Shown here: piece by piece, positions 20,101 through 26,747 of the stretch | Layout: each line of letters opens with the position of its first letter | Numbering within the stretch: position 1 is the first letter of the stretch | Notes under the pieces: model-generated | Told to the model about the DNA's origin: nothing | Database searches by the model: none | The model's input: the letters and a program-made list of their open reading frames with translations, nothing else | Assembly (NCBI GenBank): GCA_019677205.1 | Contig: JAAMXY010000114.1 | Span: forward strand, 5,383 to 32,129 | Direction: 5' to 3' | DNA from: Pinguiococcus pyrenoidosus | Lineage: Eukaryota > Sar > Pinguiophyceae > Pinguiochrysidales > Pinguiochrysidaceae | DNA length: 26,747 bases | Position numbers and translations under genes: made by a program

Positions 20101-22414
20101 ACAAGTCGCCGAGCAGTCCTCAGCCGCCGAGTCAGCCGAAGACACCTGCGGGTGCGGACTTCGAGGACCGGCTGGATTCGCTGGCATCGCGACGCGATGG
20201 CTGCGAGGAGCATACTGCGGAAGCGCTCTTGAAGCGCGTCGTGTACGTGCAGCTCGTCGACAGCCACCTCTTCCTATTTTGTCCGGAGACCGGGAAGAAG
20301 GTGCTCCAGCGATATCACTGCAGCCAGGACAGCTCGTACGTCCCGACCCGCCCCGATCGCCACCGAAGTTCGAAGACCCTCGCGCGCGGAGGAATCCACG
20401 CCGCGACCCACGCGGACGTCCTTCATCCGGACACTCCGGCCAGCGAGGAGAAGCGACTGGATTTCGACGACTCGACGATAACGTGGCTGGCGCAGCGAGC
20501 CAGCGCCGATCCGAAGGGGTCCCTGCCGTTCCGGAAGAAGCATCGGCGGAGCGAGAAGGGCTTCAAGGCGAAGCAGCTCAGGGCAAAGCAGATCCACATG
20601 CACCTGAGCCCCAGCCCATCGCTGAGGTTCGAGCTCGAGAGCTTGCTGGTGGACAACAATCTGGTGTGGGACGAGCATCCAGCGGAGGATCCCGCGGAAT
20701 CGACGCAGACGGCCAAGTCTTGGTCTCATCCAAAGCTTGAACGCACGATGCGGGGACCGATGCGCCGGGTGCACACCTTTCTCAGCGGTGGGTATGCGGA
20801 GCCTGTCCGAAGCGAGGCTCCAGGATCGCGGCGAAGCACACCGAGGATGGGCGCGAAGCCGCGGGATTTGGAGGCGGCTGACGCGTCCCTCAAGATTTCG
20901 CCAATCCCCGACTCGGGGATTCACGAGGTGATGGATGGGAAGCTTGACCTCATGACGCCCGTGGAGGTCAGCTCGAGCGACGCATCCCCTGCGCCAAGAT
21001 TCTTTGGGAGGGAGAAGAGGATGGTGGGCCTTCGGCTGTCTCACGTCGCGTCTCTGACAAATCCGGAAGAGGACGGCCTGAACGGGCCGTCGTTGGTACG
21101 ATCCCGGAGCGAGGAGTCGACCGTCACATTGGCGCCTCGGCGCACGGCAGTCCCCATGCATCTGATCGTGGACGATGCGATTTCGCACATCCCGTGGGAA
21201 ATGCTCTGCTCCGACGAGGCCCCTGTCCAGCGTGCCCCGACTATCCTCGGCCTTGTTACCAAGATCCACCAGCAGCGGGAGCAGTCCTCCCGCCTTTCCT
21301 CGCTCTCGTCCTTGAATCCGGCGCTGGCGTGCGTGGGCTGGGATACCAGTCTGCGAACCACTTTTGGGTACCGCAGAGAAGACCGGAAAGCGCTTGTCTG
21401 GCAGTCTTTCTCGACGCGTGAGAGCGACGGACTCGACTTTGGCTTTGGATCAGGCGTTGGCGAGCACGTCGACATCATGACCGCAGCGTTCCGAAAGAGG
21501 CGGCGCAGGAGTAGCCTGTTCTCAGGGAGAACCCGCGAGCCCTTGGCTCCGGATTTTGTGCGCAACCACAACCACAATGACCGGATCCGTTCAATGCCAT
21601 CGGGAGCAGGAGGTGATGCCAACCATCGGCGGTCGACTTCAGCGCTCGATGCGATCGTGGATCTCGTCCCGAAATCGAAGGTCCTAAGTGGCATAAGTCT
21701 CAGCCTCGGGTACGGAAGAAGCCAGGTGGAGCCCGTCGATTCTGAGCGCGTTCTGGAGGCGGCTAGAAGAGCTCAGGAATCGGAGGCGAGGAGCTGGCCG
21801 ATGCTGAGCTCAAACCTGTCGGTGTGGCCCGCGCATAATCTGGCCATTCCCTCCGGCCACCGAGCGCTGTCCTTTGGGGGCTTCTGCGGCGTTCCGGGGA
21901 TCTGCAGGAGCAAGTTCTATCGTGACTTCCGGGTATTCGAAGTCGGACGCGAGTCCACGCCGCAGGAGCTGATTCAGTGGTAAGAGGATGCTTTCTGTCT
22001 GGGGAGCCGGCGCAGTTGCAGACAGCAGCAGGGCCTAATCACCGTCCTTTCTCACGCAGGTGTGACAGCATCTCGTCCTCAAGGCAGCCGTTGCTGCTGC
22101 TCCTGAGCATGGAGGATCTGTGTGCGAAGAGCGATGCCTTCCTTCGGCTCCTCAGCATGTACACACACACGATCACGCTCCTTTGCGCTCCTCGGGCGGT
22201 GCTGCCCTCGCTCACCGAAGAGCTGAGCCGCGTCACCAGGCAATTCCGAGCGATGCAGACGGAGTACAGCCGGAAGAAGTTGAGCATGCGGCTTACGCTT
22301 CGATCGAGTTCTCGGTCTCTGCAGACGCCACCGCGGTGGAACGACGCAGTGCAGTCCTTGGCGTTGCATTACCGGTCGGTGTGGAAAGTTCCCATCGTCA
22401 TCTACGGGCTGTAG
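14113..22414 (+). CDS. Giant TPR-like protein with C-terminal CHAT-like domain
   Basis: Five exons (14113-14257, 14348-14437, 14522-17702, 17798-21979, 22060-22414) join in frame through introns of 90, 84, 95 and 80 nt, giving 2,650 residues. The N-terminus is Pro-rich. The middle has helical, TPR-like stretches (for example around GKPRIAVRMLEAASFVLGY and DALADLNEAIVFLEGLG, then WYKYAWDCFKTTKDYVSASK) separated by long Ser/Pro/Arg-rich disordered segments and an Ala run near 18030-18066. The last 400 or so residues resemble a CHAT (caspase HetF-associated with TPR) domain: MHLIVDDAISHIPWEML from about 2259 matches the usual 'vDg.lh.lPfE.L', and the end, VPIVIYGL, matches 'w..fvliG'. No caspase-type His/Cys dyad is evident; the expected Cys position reads LLLSMEDLC. 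The function is unknown: a scaffold, or a degenerate protease-like sensor. Separase was considered and not supported. Confidence 0.85.
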
Positions 22415-22550
22415 CGAAGGCATGAGAGATACACAGGCAGCTTCTCCGGCTCGTGTGAGGCACGAAGAAGAAATCGTCTTGTTCATCTCTAAAACGTTTG
22501 GCGCGGCCGCGCCAGCGATCCCTCGCTTTCGTACATATGCGCAATTGGCG
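22415..22550. other. Short convergent 3' junction
   Basis: Only 136 bp separate the stop codons of the CHAT-like gene and the membrane-protein gene, so their 3' UTRs probably overlap. The GC palindrome GGCGCGGCCGCGCC lies at 22500-22513. Confidence 0.6.
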
Positions 22551-24418
22551 TCAGGCGCTCGACCCGCTGCCGCTGTATTTGTGGTCATCTGGTTCTCCGT
22601 CGTCGTAGAGCAGCGAGTCACTCTCAATGAATGGGGATGTTGTGCTCGACGCCGCGCGCTCTAGGTTTGCGCTGTAGATGGCTTTGTCGATGTCAAAGCA
22701 TGCGATTCGCGCTGCCACGAGAATGAGGAGAGCAAACCCCGAGATCATCACATGCGCCACCATGGCACCCTGCGCGAGGAGAAACGAAGTGGGGCATTGT
22801 CAGTGGGGACATTGTCAGTCCGTCGTCATGGTGTGCTCGGCTGCGACGTCGCTCGGAGGGACAGCTGGATTACCCTCGTGTCGAGACAGTAATGGTCGGC
22901 CTCGTCGTCCGAGGGCTCGAAGAACAGAAGCTCCACCATGACGCTGCTTTGCAGGAAGTCTCGGCAGCCCTCCTTGCTCCACAGATCGTTCAGGTAGAAG
23001 ACCCGCAAGTAGGAAACCACGAAGGGGAGCAAGGTGCAAATCACCGTCACAGCCATGAACTGGGTCAGCCTGAAAGAGAGATTGGGAGAGCGATTCGGAG
23101 GGCGATTCGGAGAGCGATTCGGAGAGCGATTCGGAGAGCGATTCGGAGAGCGATTGCTGTGAGTCGGGAGATCGTTTGGTGGGGCCAACCTCACCCTACC
23201 GCCTACCGCCCTAACCGACAGCTACGTACCGGAATGCGGAGAAGGACGTGCTCGAGAACGCGCGCATGGCAGCGACGAGGGCCAAAGCGACGAGAATCAG
23301 CTGGGGACAAAGGTTCGGCTTTCCGAAGGGGAAGACGTTGCAGCCGACGGTAGTGTCACAGATGGACAAGCCGTCGTCCATGTCGCACACATCCTCGAGC
23401 GTGAACTCGATGTGCCTCTCTTCGTGGTGTCTTCGGGGGTCGCAGCTCGGCACCTGGATGGTGGTGTTGATAATTACCAGGGCGGGTACGTCAACGGGCG
23501 TCTCATCCTGAAGGGCGATGAGCTGCGTGAAGGAGGCGTCGGCGAGGAAGATCAGCTCGAGAAGCATGCTCGCGCCCATCGCTGCGAAGAACGATCCTCG
23601 CTATTGAGACGCCTCCCTCTTGAAAGCCGTTGCCTCTTTCGCTCTCAAGTGAACGCACCTGCTGCAAGGGTCCATAGCACGATGTACCAGACCTTGCGCA
23701 TCCCGACGCAGTCCCGCGGCTCGGCCGGCGCCGTGGTGAGCATGGCGTGGCGGAAGAACTCGTTCTCGGGCAGCAGCGCATGCGCCAGCACGCTCTCCCT
23801 GGCGGCGCCACTGCGGCGACTGTAGCGCACGTAGTAGTAGAGCAGCAGCAGCGCGAGGCTGCAGAGGCACGTGTCGTTGTAGGCCAAGGCCGCGATCCAA
23901 GTCATGTTCGTGGCCACCGCTCCGCCGCAGTTGCCGAAGCCCAGGCAGTCGTACATGTCGGGGCGGATGTACTGCGCCATGTTGAGCTGCGTGGCCCAGG
24001 CCATCTCGGCCACGGGGATGGTGTTGGTGATATCGGCGTTGAGGAACGACGAAGCCAACATGCCGAACACCAGCGCCAGCGACGGCAGAAGCCACGACGG
24101 ATGGCGCAAAGCGCGGTCCGCCGCAAGCGCCGCCACAAAGGTGAACACGCTGGAGTTCAGACCCACGCCCGACGCCGCCTCCACGAAGCGCGTGGACGGC
24201 TTGTGGCCTCCGGCCACTAGGCAGGCCTCGAAGTCCTCTCCCGGGCTGTACTGCGCCGCGTTGGCGGCCACAAACGCATAAAAGGCCGTGAATCCGGTGA
24301 GGACGAACACGCCGAGGGCCGTGAGCGCCTGCAGCGTGCGCAGCGCGGTGCGGCCTGGAAAGGGACTGCCATAGAAGGCCGCCTTGCGCTTGGGGTCGCT
24401 TTCCCACTCCGACGCCAT
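22551..24418 (-). CDS. Multi-pass membrane protein of unknown family
   Basis: Exons 24418-23659, 23581-23230, 23069-22874 and 22769-22551 join through 77-, 160- and 104-nt GT-AG introns, giving 508 residues. I count about eight hydrophobic helices, including LQALTALGVFVLTGFTAFYA, LALLLLYYY, WYIVLWTLAAAMGASMLLEL, PQLILVALALVAA, VICTLLPFVVSYL and MISGFALLILVAA. Loops contain Asn-x-Ser/Thr sites (NSS, NMT, NDT, NTT) and a Cys-rich segment of about 50 residues between helices (SCDPRRHHEE to KPNLC, six Cys) that is probably luminal or extracellular and disulphide-bonded. The C-tail is acidic and Ser-rich, hence likely cytosolic. I recognise no transporter or receptor signature. The start at 24418 is the first ATG; the frame remains open upstream to 24508. 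An E2F-like site lies 26 bp upstream. Confidence 0.85.
22790..22818 (-). repeat. 14-15-nt direct repeat, two copies, in a membrane-protein intron
   Basis: TGGGGCATTGTCAG and TGGGGACATTGTCAG (plus strand) lie side by side inside intron 3 (22770-22873), near its acceptor. Confidence 0.8.
23081..23155 (-). repeat. 12-nt tandem repeat (GATTCGGAGAGC), about six copies, in a membrane-protein intron
   Basis: Five full units of GATTCGGAGAGC (one with a single change) run from 23092 to 23151, with partial units at both ends. They lie in intron 2 (23070-23229), the longest intron found here (160 nt). On the coding strand the array is pyrimidine-rich and leads directly into the acceptor CTCTCTTTCAG. 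Confidence 0.95.
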
Positions 24419-24443
24419 GCGATTCAAAATTCTGCGGCGCAGA

Positions 24444-24456
24444 TTTGGCGCGAAAA
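24444..24456. promoter_or_regulatory. E2F-like site upstream of the membrane-protein gene
   Basis: TTTGGCGCGAAAA fits the E2F/DP consensus TTTSGCGC followed by A residues. It lies 26-38 bp upstream of the ATG at 24418, so it would be at the core promoter or in the 5' UTR. Function is inferred from the motif. Confidence 0.45.
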
Positions 24457-24600
24457 GATTGTGATTCGAGGCCGACTTGAAACCCGCGCATGCGGGCGCA
24501 TCTGGCACGCTTGCGGATTGAACGCGGTCCGTCTGTCATCTGGCGGTGGGCTCTTGCGGGTCGAGGTCGATTCGGTCTTCCCTCTGTCCGGATCGCTGGC

Positions 24601-24636
24601 GGAATGCACGGACGGAGCGGAATGCACAGACGGAGC
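24601..24636 (+). repeat. 18-nt tandem repeat, two copies
   Basis: GGAATGCACGGACGGAGC is followed directly by a copy with one substitution. Confidence 0.85.
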
Positions 24637-24682
24637 GCCAAAACTGGTTTTCGTTGGGGAGAGGAGGGTGCGTGCGTGCAGG

Positions 24683-24749
24683 CACGGCGCTGCACGAGAC
24701 ACGGCGCTTCACGAGACACGCACGGCGCTTCACGAGACACGGCGCTGGA
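24683..24749 (+). repeat. 17-nt tandem repeat (CACGGCGCTTCACGAGA), 3-4 copies
   Basis: Three full units (24683, 24700, 24721, with a 4-nt interruption before the third) and a partial fourth. The first unit differs from the others at one base. Confidence 0.85.
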
Positions 24750-25080
24750 CTGTACTGGACCGAGAGCGAGGCTTGATATTCCTGGTCTGGTGGCTGGCTG
24801 CGTTGGTACGGAGGGGCGAAGCAAGCGACGAGCAGAGAACGAGGTTGCTTCACGCATGCGCGTCGATGACATGCATGCGTTTTGGTTGGCTGCACTGCTT
24901 GTGGCGTCGGCGTCGGCGTGGCTGGTTCTTTGCCTTGCCTGGCACTTGCTTTACTTGACTTGATTGATGCACGGTCGCCCAACCACCACACAATCCGTGT
25001 GCTGACTCGGGGACCCGCGCTCTCGGAGAACTTGAGAGCGAGCGACTTCCTAGAAAGCGACTTGGAGACTATGGCTGCAC

Positions 25081-25121
25081 GAGACTCGTGAGACTTGGAG
25101 ACTCGTGAGACTTGGAGACTC
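25081..25121 (+). repeat. 17-nt tandem repeat (GAGACTCGTGAGACTTG), 2.5 copies
   Basis: Two perfect head-to-tail units and a partial third lead into a short CT run. Confidence 0.85.
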
Positions 25122-25666
25122 TCTCTCCCTCCCTCGGATTCGCACTGCGCTTGTGTGGATCGACCACGCAACGATTGTGCCCCTCAACCGGACAAGTGTG
25201 CCCCGTTGGTGTGGCCGAGCGGCGCATGTCGCGGCAACTTGCACGGCTTAATCACGTGTCGCGGCCGAATCCAATCCGCTCGTTGCACCTTCGCAATTTC
25301 GGACGAACGGCGTCGCGGAAGTTACCGGTTTAGCAACGAGTTTGAAAGAATCCAGCAAATCGAGGAGATCTCAGGGCCCACAATTCCGTCGTCTTCGCTG
25401 TCCGGGCTGCCTACGGGCCTGCGCCATCGCTGCTTGCCGTGAAAGGACTGGAAAACGACCAACGCACGTCGATTCGAATCCAAACTGTGCGCCTGTGATT
25501 GATCGACGGAAGCGCTTTTCGAGTGTATAGGCGCAAGAGCCACACCGGGCCGTTGCAACTTTCGCAGAACCACGTCACCACTGGCTACTGTAACCATGGT
25601 TTCTCCCCGCTTGAACAAGACCGGCGGACATAGGAAGCGCTTGTCCGCAATCCCAAATCTCAACCG

Positions 25667-25715
25667 ATTGGCCGAAGCCCCCGATTGGTTGGCTCGGTGG
25701 AGTTCCGAATATTGG
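25667..25715 (+). promoter_or_regulatory. Cluster of three inverted CCAAT boxes
   Basis: ATTGG (the complement of CCAAT) occurs at 25667-25671, 25684-25688 and 25711-25715, about 125-175 bp upstream of the ATG at 25841. Spaced CCAAT boxes at this distance are typical NF-Y promoter elements. Function is inferred. Confidence 0.4.
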
Positions 25716-25840
25716 CTGCGCACCTCACACTGCAGCTTTGAGAGCCGCTGTGCGGCGTCTCGTTGGCGCCAGCAGCCTTTCCACCAGCGCGAGGCTCGGC
25801 CGGTGATGGCCAGGGTGTAGGCAAGGCGCGCGAGAGGGCC

Positions 25841-26747
25841 ATGAGCCAAAGGAACTGGACCGCGGCGCGACTGTGCCTGTCCGTCCCCGACTGCTGGGTC
25901 AAGGAGCAGAATCAGGTCCTCAGCGTCCGGGTAAATGTGTCCCTGCTGCTTCGGAACGCCGAGCTCGGCGGCTCCACCGGCGACGCCAGCGTGCCTGCTG
26001 TCCGCGGCCTCGTCCTCCAGCAGCGCCTGGCAGCCGCGCGCGAGGAGCGCTGGGAAGGCCGCTGGGAGACGCTGGCGCTCTTCGAGGTAGCCAACTGGAA
26101 AGCCGCTCAGAACGGCGTCAACCTGGCGTCGTCCCCCAAGTGGCGCTACCCAGCACCCATGGGAGGCGTAGAGGTCATGAAGCTCCGCACCGTCATGTTG
26201 GCCCAGGCCGGCTGCCCCACGATACGCCTCCCGGCCTCCCAGGATGCGGCCTCTCCGCACGCGGCGGGGGAGCTGCCGCCACCACAAGATCCGCTGGCGG
26301 CGCTGCCAGGCTCCGCGGACGCCGTGCTGCGCATCTACAGTGCAGGCATGGAGGTGGGCCTGTCCCAGCCGGCGGCCGAGTACCGCATCGCGGTGGTGCC
26401 CTCGGCCAAGTTGCTGGAGACCCTCGTGCGCGCCATCGACTCGCAGGACCGCAACGACGCCATTGACGCGGAACTCGGGCAGCTGCGCTGGGGCTCGGCG
26501 GTCGCCGAGCCGCCGCAAGTCCGGCCTGCCCACGCCTTCGACGAGCGACTGGGCTTCGCGCCGCAGCCGCAGCCGCAGCCGCAGCAGCCGCAACAGCCGC
26601 AGCAGCAACAGCAGCCGCAGCGGCAGCCCCCGCGGACGCAGGCGGAGCTACCGAGTCCGGGGCTCCGGATGATCTCGGCCACTGTGGAGAGTCCCCACCG
26701 CGGCGGCTGGACGCCCACGTCCGGCACGACGTCCGAGGCGGACTTTG
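25841..26747 (+). CDS. Unidentified protein with Pro/Gln tract, open at the right edge
   Basis: The frame runs uninterrupted from the ATG at 25841 to the end of the window (302 codons plus one base) with strongly GC-rich third positions. This is the first ATG after an upstream in-frame TGA at 25739. The first 180 or so residues look globular (MSQRNWTAARLCLSVPDCWV..., RWETLALFEVANWKAAQNGV, then VLRIYSAGMEVGLSQPAAEY and AKLLETLVRAIDSQDRNDAI). A Pro/Gln tract (about residues 241-265) and a Ser/Thr/Pro-rich region follow. I recognise no family; a regulatory or scaffold protein is possible. The 3' end, and any introns beyond, are outside the window. Confidence 0.7.
   Translation, partial: MSQRNWTAARLCLSVPDCWVKEQNQVLSVRVNVSLLLRNAELGGSTGDASVPAVRGLVLQQRLAAAREERWEGRWETLALFEVANWKAAQNGVNLASSPKWRYPAPMGGVEVMKLRTVMLAQAGCPTIRLPASQDAASPHAAGELPPPQDPLAALPGSADAVLRIYSAGMEVGLSQPAAEYRIAVVPSAKLLETLVRAIDSQDRNDAIDAELGQLRWGSAVAEPPQVRPAHAFDERLGFAPQPQPQPQQPQQPQQQQQPQRQPPRTQAELPSPGLRMISATVESPHRGGWTPTSGTTSEADF
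26562..26634 (+). repeat. CAG/CCG-rich tract encoding Pro/Gln
   Basis: Interspersed CCG, CAG and CAA codons encode a PQPQPQPQQPQQPQQQQQ-type stretch inside the right-edge gene. Mixed Gln codons (CAG/CAA) indicate selection at protein level or an old, stabilised repeat. Confidence 0.9.

Larger units (their letters stand above)
24419..25840. other. Divergent intergenic region rich in short tandem repeats
   Basis: These 1.4 kb separate two divergent genes. I see no supported gene. The overlapping ORFs are translations of repeats, and the long minus ORF 25322-26608 is antisense to the right-edge gene. Contents: an E2F-like site close to the membrane-protein gene, three separate 17-18-nt tandem repeats, and a CCAAT-box cluster upstream of the right-edge gene. 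A tRNA-like string at 25213 does not fold as a tRNA. Confidence 0.5.

Noticed and set aside
21156-22414. Separase (peptidase C50) as identity of the giant protein
   Set aside because: The separase C-terminal signatures (GHG and GCSSG with catalytic His/Cys, then NLWDVTD) are absent.
22496-22513. TTTGGCGCGG as a third E2F site
   Set aside because: Lies between two convergent 3' ends and is part of a GC palindrome, so a promoter role is unlikely.
25209-25290. tRNA-like string (GTGGCCGAGCGG, as in the D-arm of tRNA-Ser/Leu)
   Set aside because: No matching acceptor stem, no proper T-arm GGTTCGAATCC and no anticodon stem at the right spacing.
25322-26608. 428-codon minus-strand ORF
   Set aside because: Antisense to the open plus-strand gene; its N-terminus is the reverse reading of the CAG/CCG tract.

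Overview
This window looks like nuclear DNA of a GC-rich, intron-bearing unicellular eukaryote, most likely an alga with a complex (secondary) plastid. The genes are eukaryotic: MSH3, an AGC kinase with a hydrophobic-motif tail, and a 2,650-residue TPR/CHAT-like protein. I could place twenty short GT-AG introns (59-160 nt, median about 82) from reading-frame and protein-family continuity. Two predicted proteins carry N-termini resembling signal peptide plus transit peptide with an aromatic residue near the cleavage site, as in algae with red-derived complex plastids. The lineage (stramenopile, haptophyte, cryptophyte, chromerid) cannot be decided from this window.

Layout, left to right. 1-131: probable edge of a leftward gene, with a CRE-like and CCAAT-box promoter near 440-470. 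1007-4415 (-): MSH3, whose PCNA-binding peptide sits on a separate small first exon. 4416-4643: divergent promoter with a near-perfect E2F site. 4644-5135 (+): a three-exon, 105-residue predicted plastid membrane protein that no single long ORF reveals. 5621-7545 (-): AGC kinase with an in-frame 132-nt intron built around an 18-nt tandem repeat. 8401-9171 (+): F420-dependent-NADP-reductase-like oxidoreductase. 9272-10806 (-): seven-exon divergent sirtuin without the zinc cysteines. 11669-13196 (+): three-exon membrane-anchored alpha/beta hydrolase. 14113-22414 (+): five-exon giant TPR/CHAT-like protein. 22551-24418 (-): four-exon multi-pass membrane protein of unknown family, with an E2F-like site just upstream. 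25841-26747 (+): an unidentified protein with a Pro/Gln tract, open at the right edge.

The genes alternate in strand, giving short convergent 3' junctions (100, 136 and 485 bp) and divergent promoters. There is no operon or obvious pathway cluster. Two themes cross the window. First, short tandem repeats sit inside introns: the four longest introns (104, 117, 132 and 160 nt) all carry one. Second, E2F-type sites lie close upstream of MSH3 and of the membrane-protein gene, which suggests S-phase control for at least MSH3. No RNA genes, transposons or CRISPR arrays were recognised. All exon joins are inferred by eye and need transcript support.
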